The notes below the pieces were generated by a model. It did no database searches. It saw only the letters and a program-made list of their open reading frames with translations, and was not told the DNA's origin. From Ascaris suum (lineage: Eukaryota; Nematoda; Chromadorea; Rhabditida; Ascarididae), in the NCBI GenBank assembly GCA_013433145.1, contig CM024177.1, forward strand, positions 2,878,110 to 2,942,109: DNA of 64,000 nt, given 5' to 3'. Positions within the stretch are counted from its first letter, which is position 1; each line of letters opens with the position of its first letter. Of this stretch, positions 44,507-62,855 are shown piece after piece. The position numbers and the translations under genes are program-made.

Positions 44507-44524
44507 ACTACAACGCAGTATGAT

Positions 44525-47500
44525 ATGGGATGCCGTCTGTCGCGAAGCGAAAGCGATACAGAACTCGAGAGGAACGCTTTAAACGTGTGCAACGAGCAAT
44601 CACGAGCACAACAGCACACAGACAATCACAAAACAGCAAAGAACCCTCTATCAAACGGGCAATCGGCGAATCCTTCGAGCTGCGATCCCGACACATCCCT
44701 CAATCAGAAGATGTCTCCCCAACCGGCAAGGTATCACTCCACCGTTCATCTGTATTCCTCAGTTTTCTTCATACCCTCGTTCAACTCCAACAATAACATA
44801 GTGAATTTACCATATTTGCAAGGGTTTTTATTATTGATTAAATATTAAAAATTTCCTCTTGAAAGCCATTTTTGCAATATTATTTTGGGAGGAAAAAAAT
44901 AATCACGTCATCTCTATGAAATGACTACTATATTAGTTTATTCTATGTTTTAATGATAGGTTAACGCCGTATATTGTTTGCATTCTTCCATCGTTTCGTT
45001 TGCATTTGATTTTTTCACGAAGAGATCAGTCGATATTGAAATCGACGATTTTATTATTGTTGCAATCTTGCTCGACGCTTTCTTATCATTTAGGTATACT
45101 GCAATGAACAGCGGCGAAAGTACACACTTGATTTGCAGAGAACGGTAGGCACCAAACATCAGTGCGAGGAAAAAACGCTCATATAAAAGTTTTATGATCA
45201 TTGGGTTTTTTTTCCAGAGATATTGAGATTTAAAGTAATTCAAATAATGAGTGAATTTTGGTGTCAAGAAAAGATATTCGGTTATAGAGTAGCGATCGTT
45301 TTTAGTCACTTTTAAGCGATTGTGATCGTCCTGTTTGTACGCCTGCTAGATTTTGCATTTTGAAGTGTCAATTTCCGAAGATCGTTGGCATAAACGAGAA
45401 GGATAAAGTGAACAACATATCGGCGTAAATTTACAACGCAGAGAATTTTCGTTTAGCTGGTGATACGAATCTTTTTGCTTGTTTCCTGAATTCTTACATA
45501 CTCATATTTCTCGTTAAATAAAGAATGTGGGTTGCCTTAAAATTCTTAACTTGGCTACAACTCTAAATGATTTGTATAGAGTGCGTTTTGCAGATCTTTA
45601 TGGGTAGTAATTAGCAATGAAAAACTATTTTTTCGGCGCCAATTTTTCATGATTAGAGCCAGTTTAGAAATGAACAGCAGTGGAATTCAGGTGGTGTTGG
45701 AAAATATAAGCATAAGGATAAAATATCGAAGCAAAATATTTTCAGCAATGAATACATAAATTTGCGACCACTTTCTGTCGCAAGGCCATATATGTTTAGC
45801 CACCACGGGGATGGGAAGTGGGGGCAATACTACTACCATCTCAGGCGATCTTCATGGTTGAGGGCCACTTTCTTATTCCGCTTCTTATCCCGTCTAGGCC
45901 TCGTCAGTTAAGTCAGTAAGATCACTCACACTTAGATAGCACTGCTTTCCCGTGATTTTTGGTGTCGATGGAATTCCATTATGAATGATAAGAAAGTGAT
46001 TTTTCACATTAAAAAGGTTTGTTTGCTCTTCTGTTTTGAAATTTTATTACCTCTCTTTGAAAATCCTGGGAATCCGAATAATTCAATAAGAAAAAAAAAG
46101 TGAGGAGGAGAGAGGGACCTCAAAATAGAAAACACTAAAGTCTTCGGTTGATTGATTTGCTTATGCTATTCATTGATTTGCTCATTTTTGCCATAACGCC
46201 GTCCTTACTTCTCTTCTGCTAAGGCGATTCATTTATATCCTTTCTGCCTGTATCCTCTGCCGTAGCACCTTATTTATCACTCATCCCTTCCTGACGTCTC
46301 TCCCCCACATCCTTCTCCTTCCGTTCTAAAATTTGCCCACATCAAAGCCTAACCTAGCTGTTATTGCACCATCCACTGATGTTAGTGAAATACCGTTTTG
46401 ATTGTTTTTGTCGATTATGACAGTCATAAGCATTATTGCAAACAGTTTCATGCAATGTTCTCAAATTCAGAGATGCGGCATGTTAATTGAGGGGTCACCT
46501 TTAATTATTTGTGCATGATTATAACAGGTGCTTCATGCCACCTTGTTACTTTGGCGCAAATGTGTCGATTAGAAAGATTCTGACTATGCATAAATTATAT
46601 TTTTGAAGCCCTCATCAACTTGCGCTTTTAAAGTCGTTCATATTTGTGGCATATATTTGCGAATTACATAGTGAAATAAGAGGAATAATATAATGAGTTG
46701 ATAGGAAAAACAAATAATTACTGAGGCAGTTGTAATAAAAATAATAAATTAGTGCATCAGGATACCAATGAAAATGTAGCAGTCATTCAGAGGGTGCACT
46801 TTCTCCTTTTTTAACCATTCTGATCCCGTTCGTTTTTTCTTTCTTTTATTTGAAAGGAACATTTCTGCAAATATTCGTAATTTTCAAAGCGATATCGCAA
46901 TTTGATTGCGCGCTTTATCATAATTTCAGTACACTAAAAAAACGCTTAAAGCAAAAAAAAAAGAATTTTTTTTTTCATCATCTAGAACGCAAAATTTGAT
47001 AGTGTTTAAGAAAAATTCCAGAAATAAATTTTCAAAGCACGAAAAATTTTTGTTTTTTTAAATTTTTAATAAAATGTTTTCTTCGTAATTTTTCATCTGA
47101 AACAATTCGCTGCATCAATTTTTTTTTTTTTTTTTTTTTTTTTGAAATTGAAAAATGAACGCTATCGAAATAATTTTAATTTCCATTTAGTAAATGTAAA
47201 AATAAAATTGCGAAAGACGATATAATTGAAAATAATTGAAAAGAAATGCCTTAAAAATTACAGAATTAATAAGCATATTGATAGAACGCTTGAAAGTGTT
47301 AGCAATAATCATAGGAAATGAGATAACAACGCTTGTATTCTCTGGACGAGAATCCCACTCAAGTTGCGAACAACAAAAAAAAAAAATGGTCAGAAACACC
47401 TGTTGAACAACTTCCATTCGGACTATTTTCCTAGAGCTATGAAATAATTTTTATTGTACGACATTTTGAAGATAATTTTTCATTAGATAAAGTAGTTTTC

Positions 47501-50500
47501 AAAATGATTTTCTTTTTTATGTGAAATTTTGAAATATTTTTTCCATTATATGAAATTTTCGAATAATTTTTTTAGAGTTTGCGAATATAAAATTGAAAAA
47601 TTAGCGGAAATAATTGTGAAATTTGAAGTAAAACCCACGAAAGAAATAGATCAACTGCTCACATTTTATATATTTTTCTTTTTTTTTCGAAACGCCACTC
47701 GCTAGTTTTTTTTTTTTGGCTATCTATTAAAAAAAAACCTTTACAATCGTTAGAGATTTTAGAATTGTATGATAGTGGTAAAAAGATTTAAAGAAGCGCT
47801 CTTTAAGAAAGCAACAAATGAATAGTTGTGCAATGAAGGCGTACCTGTTTTATTGCATGGAAAAATCTAGCTGTGGAATGAGAAAATATAATTGTCGATC
47901 GGAGAAATAGAGTTGTGGAACGATGAGTTACAGTTATAAGATGAAGAAGATAAAATGAAAAACTGTAATTATAGAACGAAAAGGTCTAGCAAAAGAACAA
48001 AAGAATATAGTTATAGAAAAGAAAAATATAATGAAAGAACGGGAATTTATAGTTGTAGAGCGAATAAGTATTCGTCATAGAACGAAGAAATATAGTTATA
48101 AAACGACATAATGGTATAATAGTTTAATATAGGTACCACCTAATGAGCATTCCTATTATCATCGGAATATAGGTTTGATTCGTATTATTTTCAATAAAAT
48201 GCGCTATTTCAGGCCAACGATTTCAGGCGAGAAGAGTCCCTCGAACACAGTGATGTGTACAAAGCCTATCGGGTTCGTTTCATTCTCTAAAATTTTCTTG
48301 TTTAATATATTCTATGGCACCTTCGTTATAGTTGCTATCATATAAAAGGGTTTTCAAGAACTAAGCACCTCTCTGAACATTTCAATTCTTTCAATGAGAG
48401 AAGAAGGATTTGCTTTGTTTTCTTCGAAAAATTTGATTAATTTTATAAAAAATTTTGTTGATTTTTGAAAAATTTCATTAATTTCGTTAAATTTAAATTT
48501 TTCATTTTTAGTTTCGCAAATTTAGGCGATGCGCCTTCTAACCACAAACGTAAAATTCGCAAAGGAAATGAACTTTAAAAAAAAAATCTAAGTGCATCTT
48601 TCTTGACTTATATAATTATAGACTCACATACCCATTGCACGTATGACAAGCGATTCTCACTTCAAGTTGTGCATTCATCGATTAAATGCTTTACTGACGA
48701 CGAGAAAACGCGCATTTTAATGGCGATATACTCGTTTAGTAAGATCGCAAGATTGACTTTCTTGAGTATTATATGGGAGCAGTAAGAGCAGATATTACTG
48801 AAAATGAGATATTGAATTGAAGCGTGGAAAAGCTTTGAGAATTTGAAATGAAGTCGTTTAATTTCATAGGAAAAAGTTGAATGTTTTTAGAATTTTATCG
48901 CTCATAGCATGGAGGATTTTTTAAATTTATGCGGGAAGGGTAGGAAAGACGAGGATCGAAAAGTGTTATCAATTCTCTAAATCAATTCTCTTAGGTCTTC
49001 TACTCTAAGGATATTTCGGCACAAATCAATAGATAAGAGTATGCGTCCTAATCGAGAAATACAATACTCTATTTGAATAAAAAAAAAGATATATATTGCA
49101 GGCAGGTGGAGAGTGCCAGTCAGGCGGATTTCTTCAAAATGCTCGACGAAAAAATTGCTCATGTAAGTGAGAGATTTTTACTATTATTAATTGCATTTAC
49201 GCTAATAGCCACTAAGATATATTTGAGAATTTGTTAATATTTTATAATCGATTTGCATTTTCATTGATTGGATCGCATTTTGCAATTGATCAAAATGCAA
49301 CACAAACGGAAAATAAGCGGAAGAATATAAGAATGTAGCTGGCACAATGTGTTTTTTGCACTCAAACTTTTCAAGCAATGCGATATCGTAAATTACCAGC
49401 AGATAAAAAACTTTATTCTATAATGGATTCGTTTTCAATCGAATCGAACATTTTAAAAATTTTGTGCTAATGTTTTCATTTTTCTGATTTTCGCAGCTGT
49501 AAATTTGGTTATAAAATGCATGCAAATTTTATGCGAATTCATTATTAAAAGCACAGCGAAATAATTGATCACGCTAGGTCAGTCACTTCATAAACAACAA
49601 TCATCAAAGTTCTTGAACTTTGACTTCAGGTGTTCTCGAACTGAAACTCTCCAACTAGTGGGGCAATTGATCAATAGATATAACGTAATCGTGATGTGTT
49701 TTACAAAGACAAATTCGCAAAGCAAAATTGCGTTAAGATGAATCTTTCACATCGTTGAAATATTTAAGCGATTGCGTCGTTTAAATAAAGAGATATATTA
49801 TTATACAATGTTGTATTATTTGCTGGCAATTTATGAAATCGGTTGGTTTGATGATCAATGCTGCAAAATTTCCCACTCTTACCTGTTTTTTGGGATACTT
49901 CGATAGTCTTCCTTGCATAGTTCCCTAGAAATGTGCAATAACTATCGCCAAGTTGCTAATTTCTCTCATCGAGGAACTTTAAGTAAGTCGTAGCCAAAAA
50001 ATGAGGGGTCGATGATGTCCGGTCAAATGAAATAATACAATCGTAGAGCCTCCCTCCCTCCCCCCTCCCACCCCCTTTTCACCCGTCTTCAGTAAATCTC
50101 TCCAGTGAAGAGTAGAGCGCTCAAGGGGATCCCTTTAAATCTAGTTTCATTCGCGGATTTTATTTAAATTCGTTATTCAAACTTTTTTATTTGTAACAAT
50201 TATCACAGGTCGCCCTTCATCAACGACTCTAATTGATAGCGGCATAAATATCATTTAATCAGTGATCAATGAAAACGACTTAGAGGATTGATGGCAGATG
50301 TTCCTCCAGCATATAAAATATTTCTTCCATTAAAGAAACAGGTGGAAAATCCTATCAATATCAAATTAATTGAGACGATTTTTTTTGTTTCGACCTATGA
50401 GATCAATCGGTCATGCAATTATCCTTCATGAAATATTCATTCTCTCTTTTGCATTTTTCTACGAACTCGATTGGCTTTACGAATGTTCCCTAAATTCGAG

Positions 50501-50714
50501 AGAAAGTTTTTGGCTTATTTCCAGGAGGAAAATGATTTGCATATTTTATAATGTCTTTAATTGTTAGCAACTCATTTGCATATGTTATTATTCGTTTGAA
50601 CACGTAAATTTACTATGAAAACAATAATTTTGAGCGGATTTATATTCAGCTTTAAGAGTGTAATTTATCTTTCAGGGAATCGGCGACTTCACCGATTCTG
50701 AAGTTGAAGATTGA
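44525..50714 (+). CDS. C1orf21-like protein (DUF4612), predicted N-myristoylated
   Basis: Homologue of vertebrate C1orf21, a small conserved protein of unknown function with a DUF4612 domain. Exons on plus: 44525-44730, 48213-48272, 49102-49162 and 50676-50714; phases match (2,2,0) and the product has 121 residues, exactly the human length. The start MGCRLSRSES has Gly2 and Cys3, the usual signal for myristoylation plus palmitoylation, so membrane attachment is likely. The middle is polar and low-complexity (many Asn, Ser, Gln). The C-terminus carries the family signature SQADFFKMLDEKIAHG and an acidic end DSEVED (human SQQEFFRMLDEKIEKG and SEEEDIT). The ATG is 18 nt after an ATATTTCAG acceptor, consistent with trans-splicing or a 5'UTR intron. 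Intron 1 (3.5 kb) has a degenerate repeat. It converges on tbh-1, 5 kb away. The function is not known. Confidence 0.88.
47118..47143. repeat. Poly-T tract, about 26 nt
   Basis: Uninterrupted T run inside intron 1 of the C1orf21-like gene. Confidence 0.9.
47880..48115. repeat. Degenerate tandem repeat with core aatatagttatagaacgaa
   Basis: About nine to ten diverged purine-rich units of roughly 20-26 bp share (a)tatagttataga(a)cgaa. Clear examples start near 47885, 47908, 47932, 47966, 48003, 48047 and 48090. The array ends about 100 bp before exon 2 of the C1orf21-like gene. Confidence 0.65.
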
Positions 50715-50930
50715 TCTCACTTGCCATTGTTTTTCTCTTTTTTATTTTTGCTTTATTCATTATTGAGATTAAATTTTTTTTTTTTTCTTATTTCCTCGTT
50801 ACCTTTGCATCAATATAACTTTCTTTTCTTTTTTTTTCAGAGGCAATTGTAATAATGGTGCTTAAAATTCGAAAAGAAAATGGCGCATAAGAGATCATAT
50901 AAAAAAAGATATGCACATAAAATTGCAAAG

Positions 50931-50936
50931 AATAAA
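50931..50936 (+). promoter_or_regulatory. Candidate poly(A) signal for the C1orf21-like gene
   Basis: AATAAA about 217 nt downstream of the TGA stop at 50712-50714. It is the first canonical hexamer on the plus strand after the stop. Confidence 0.4.
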
Positions 50937-53900
50937 AGATGGCCTAACCTTACCACATACGTTGAATAAATAAGCTTAATTTCTAAAGAATTTCTTAAAT
51001 ACACTGACAATCTTTTTTTCTTCCACTTTTTCATCTTTTTGCAAGAAAGGAAACATTTTCATAACACTCCTTCGGGCAAATAGTTAACACTCTCAAAGCG
51101 TATATAAATGTAGATTTGAATGAACTCAAAAAGCACAAAGATTTTAAACCGGAAATTATAAATCATTGCTAGAAGATCGGTTAGAGCCGGCTCACAATCA
51201 TTTCGCATTAGAAGCTATCTGTATTCGAACATGGTGTCCGATGTAGATTTTTATTGATTCACGAACTGTTATGAATGCGGTTTACTTCTACTCTAAAGTT
51301 GTATTCTTTTCTGATGTGTTTACAAATGCAGTAAAACAACAGCTGTTGGAAGCAGTATTGGGTACTTATAATTTAACTAAAGCTTCATTATTGTTGGTAT
51401 CGAGAAGAGATTGAGAGGTTTGTGTTTGGTATAGGGATTCGAATGGTTTGTTGGTATATATTGATATACGAGAACGTAACGTGATTTGTTCGTTGGTATA
51501 TAATTGCGAAGCAGAAAGATAACGAGTAAAGAAGCGTATCAGTGAAGTGAAAGGATAGATATATTTGCATTTCGCTAACCCTAGCAACCATTTGCACCAG
51601 TTACTAACAAAAATAAAGATATGCAGAAATAATGCTTTTCATATGCGAACCGAATCGACCATCCACATAAATCTTCCATAAAAAATTTCTTTTTCTACGT
51701 CTCTTTGATAACAAATGAAAATTGCGTCGGTACAAAAAGACGCCCAAATTTTCTGGCATATTTATATATCTACAGCTGCGGTGGGAAATGCTAGACGAAC
51801 ACGAATTAGCGTTTAGATGGTGACCCAATAGTGCACTTTATATCAACCTGAATTTCATGAATGACGGTTCCCGATTTGAAACTATCAGGTAGGGAGATAG
51901 AAACGTACGTACGTACATACTAACCGGCAGCTTTTTTATCGGAAATAGATTAAAACATAAAAATGCATCAAGAAAAAGAACACGTAAATGCATTCGTCGA
52001 AAAATGTGATTGATGTCATGTTCAATCAATACGGCTATAATTTGCAGATCGAGAATTTTTGGCCTATGAGCAATATTTGTGGTACTGATAGAACCCCAGA
52101 TGATGCGTCCCATACATGCAAAAGTTGGAACTTGGTGAATGCATGGCTTTGTCTAGATTATACGTTCTGCAGTCCAACTGATATGGGTAGACACATTTCG
52201 CTCTTGGCACACATGAAAAAATCGCAGAAACTAATATCAGTGCATCCTTTAATTGCTTTAAAACACAGTATTAAATCGAGGCAGATTCGGTATCCAGGCT
52301 TTTGGAGGTCAAAAATTCCAAGATGAGGCCACCTCAGGCTAATCGGAACTATATGAGCCTCTAAAGCACTCCATGAATGCCTTCCAGTAATATCGCTGTG
52401 CACACGTATTGCTTTAAATGACACCTGTTTCTCCTTTAAGACAACCAAATTGGCGTATGGTACTCAAGAAAAAAAAGGCTAACAACGGGAGACGAAAAAG
52501 CCTTGATGAACTTCGACGCATAGATGACGTAACATCCAAAATGCAGTTTGCAATACGCATAGCCCATGAAGCAATTTCCTCACAGACAGAACTAAAATTG
52601 AAGTCATGCATTATCTTGATGCTAAAATACCGGAAACCTTTTCCGTTGACGGGCAGTATTTTTCCATTAAACCAAATAGGCGATGCCTCATGATAGAAGT
52701 TCACGTGCAATCACGTGCAACACCTGATATTTTTCAGCTGAACTCTAAGGCTGTCATTTATTTCACCAATCAGTGATGCTGTCTGAATTTGTCTATAGAA
52801 CTTTGTAATTGACAGCTAGATCTCCAAGAGAGCAGTAGACTATCGAATCCTTAGTAAGAAGCTTGAATGTGCTTAACACAACCCACGTGAAATGTTACAT
52901 ACACCATAAAAAAACAATGGCCTCAAAATATTACCTTCATACAACATTGTCGGAAAATACACAACTTACTGTCAATTCAAGCAAAGGAAGCATCTTTCGT
53001 TAAAACATCTTGCAAAATGATCTATGACAATGCCGTATTTTCTCGATCATTTTTCGATTGGAAGATCATTTCTCGATTTCGAAACATCCATAGCTTTAGC
53101 GTTTTAAGTTTTTTGTTAATATTATCAAAGAATTTGATTAGTTTAAAAATATGTGATTTATTCGATATTTCATATCACAATTCAAAAAAAAATAGATCAT
53201 CCATCAGGTTTGGGGCGCTAAATTTAAAGAAAAAAAACGATTTTCTTGCCCCGAATTATTGCAGGTAACTTGGGAGCACTTACCTATTAATTCTAATTTT
53301 TTTTTTCACTTCTAGATAAACGATCATCCACTTTATTCATATATTTCAAAAAATAATTACGTATTTCTTGCGCACCATTTCCTCTATGAGGTAGAAAACT
53401 TCGATTAAAGCATGCTATTTGCAAATTCGCAATTCGCAATCAAAACAAAACAAATCTCAATAAAAATAATGTTGTGTTTGTTAGATATAACGGTGATATG
53501 CGAAGTAAACACAAGAACTGATCGCCAAAACATTTCTTAACGCAGCTAACTCATGAATGTGAATAAAGAATCCTATAATCTCATCGTACATTAACGATGT
53601 TATCCACAGAGCTAAATATGGCCCAGCTGAGTACATTTGTGGCCAACGAATAACGCAACGTAGTAGCAAGTGCAGTGGGTCGAGAATGTAAAAGCTAGAT
53701 TGAGGCATGTGCTCCTGGAGGAGACGTCGACGGCTCCGACAACGACAGTGAAGGATATTTTGAAATAAGTCTCAAGAAATTTTCCAACCGTGCGGCACAA
53801 TAGCATGCAAACTTCTTCGATAGGATGGAAGGCATTCTTAGACTGTTATTGATAGCGCTTCAAGTTATATCGACTACGCGAATGAAGAGGAGATGTGAAG

Positions 53901-54572
53901 TTGTGATTTCCGGATTGAGGAAGAGAGCTGTCAGCGTTGAGGCTTCAAAATTAAAGAGTTTCGCTGCGTGAGAGTTCGACTGAGATGGAATTTCGACGAA
54001 CGTCTTTCGGATGGGCGATTATCGCATGTATCAATCAGATGCTTCATAAATATTGTAGTTTGCGTGATTTCACTGAGTTGAAGAATGTTTTTATTCATTT
54101 GCCGCAGTCCGATATCCTATTGCTGAATTCGCTAATACGCGTCGAGAGGATCTCTCAAATCGCCTACATGACTCATAGATAACCTATGTTATAGTGCAGC
54201 TGTATTCTTGCGAAAGAAGTCAGAATTACTTGTATGATGTATCTGAATCAGTGAAGCAAGAGAAACTGAGGCAGCCGGCGAGTGGTTCATCACCTGAACT
54301 TCTCGTGATTAGCGCATTAAGTCTTCACAATAAAAGAGATAATTAACTATAGTTGTCGTATTGTCCGAAGTATTTTTGGCATATTAGTAGAGTTTATGCA
54401 TATGCTGAAATTCCCAAAGTTAGTGAGCATAACAGCAACGAAATCATCCTCGCGCGTTCTTGAATCTTTCTTGAACTTAAAAACCAATTATAAAGTATTT
54501 CATTGTGCCGAAACCCGCACACTTCAATACAGAGGCGGAAGCGATGCTGTTTTCGAGGAATTTCGTTTGCGA

Positions 54573-54670
54573 GTTGTCCGTTCGACTGTGAAATGTACGG
54601 AAGCTGTCTATTCGACTATGAAATTTGCGGAAGTTGCCTAATCCACCGATTGTGAAATGTTCTCTGCGAA
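54573..54670. repeat. Minisatellite with exact 30-nt period
   Basis: Units begin gttgtccgttcgactgtgaaatg at 54573, gctgtctattcgactatgaaat at 54603 and gttgcctaatccaccgattgtg at 54633. Spacing is 30 nt for three units; the third has diverged. The plus strand stays open through two units. Confidence 0.7.
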
Positions 54671-54929
54671 CGCTGATTTTCTCGGATACCAACGAACTTT
54701 TGCCGTACATGGCTGATCTATATTTAACTGCATTATGCAATATTATGGCCTATGAGCTTAGTACAACATCACTCCCAGCCCAATCTAGCTATCCATGTGT
54801 TCATGATCAATGCACTTTTGCCTATATGACTCGATAGTACATAGAATATGACCCATCGTGCCGATGTGAGCAGTTCACTTCTCAAGCGGGTGATCTAAAA
54901 TTATATCGATGAACTAGGTGCCCGCTCAA

Positions 54930-55350
54930 GCTTGAACGGTAGATGATGGTCAGAATAAAGAATGTCGGGGTGATCATATTGTCCATGTTCTACAAACTGC
55001 CATAAAACTAGGGAATCCTGAAAACCTTAGGAGGTCCTGGAGTTGCTCCATGATCATCCAGATCAGCAAAAAATTCGAAAAAATATCGGAAAAGAGTTGG
55101 AGAGATGGGAACAAAATTGTAGGAAAGTTCAGGCACTTGGAAAGTGCGAAAAAAGCAAGGATATATGCAAAAGTTCGGAAAAGGCGAAACGAATTTGAAA
55201 AGTGTTGGTTAAATTCCAAAAAAGGCTGAACTAAAATAAAGTGGAAAATTTCGAAAGAATGGTGAAAAGGCTGGCAATAAGGAAAGCAACTTTAAAGAGC
55301 GTCGGAAATAGGGCAGAAATAGATGAAAAATACTGCAACAGTGTTGATAT
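54930..55350 (+). repeat. Purine-rich degenerate repeat field (3' side of tbh-1)
   Basis: On the plus strand almost all bases are A or G, in loosely repeating ggaaaa..ttgga / cggaaaaggcga phrases of about 12-25 bp. It is 450 bp downstream of the tbh-1 stop and resembles the second field at 56,860-57,800 inside that gene. Confidence 0.55.
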
Positions 55351-55805
55351 AGTTGGCAAAAACGACGATTCTCCGTGGGTATAGAAATGTGCTTGCGCCA
55401 GGAAATATGGCATGTTTGTGTCGGTGTATTTGCTCTTCATCCAATTCCAGGTTTTCCCACTCTTTTAAATGATTCCACGAAACGTCGCAATGTTGCTTCC
55501 GGTGTGGTTATTCATACGATAGAACTTTCAATCTTTTGTTTTTGCGCTTCGCCTCCACTCGCTTTCCTATTCATATCTACCACATTTTGCTTTGTTACGC
55601 TTGAATGCTTGAAAAATCGCTAAACACTTCGAAATTTGTTTCATACTGTAATCTCATGGTTTCACATATATTGTAACGTATGGACGTTAGAACATGCGAT
55701 GCATTATAAATATTCGATAATATTGTCTATTTTCGAGTGGAACACAGCATTCAGCTAAGGAGCAGAAAATGAGTCGGAAATAATTCAAGTGGACATTCCA
55801 TTGCG

Positions 55806-62855
<7,050 letters not shown>

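Larger units (their letters stand above)
26373..44524. other. 18-kb region with no supportable gene
   Basis: Very AT-rich DNA between the EBAG9-like and C1orf21-like genes. Open frames of 60-116 codons occur on both strands but none shows a family motif, a plausible exon chain or a codon pattern unlike its surroundings. The region holds poly-T (27382-27409), poly-C (29499-29522, 31895-31909) and poly-G tracts (32317-32328, about 37253-37276), a 60-bp duplicated segment (30334 and 30781), a 30-nt minisatellite (36075), a 13-bp hairpin (37879-37909) and a degenerate repeat with an 11-bp hairpin (41920-42080). Part of it may be upstream sequence of the C1orf21-like gene. Confidence 0.55.
50715..55805. 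other. Intergenic region between convergent C1orf21-like and tbh-1 genes
   Basis: Five kilobases that must hold both 3'UTRs. A segment at about 51,840-52,710 is less AT-rich than its surroundings and has open frames of 90-112 codons on both strands without recognised motifs. A 30-nt minisatellite lies at 54573-54670 and a purine-rich degenerate repeat field at about 54,930-55,350. No RNA gene was recognised. Confidence 0.5.

Noticed and set aside
44950..45309. 119-codon minus-strand frame inside intron 1 of the C1orf21-like gene
   Set aside because: No recognisable domain and typical AT-rich composition; the length alone is not enough.
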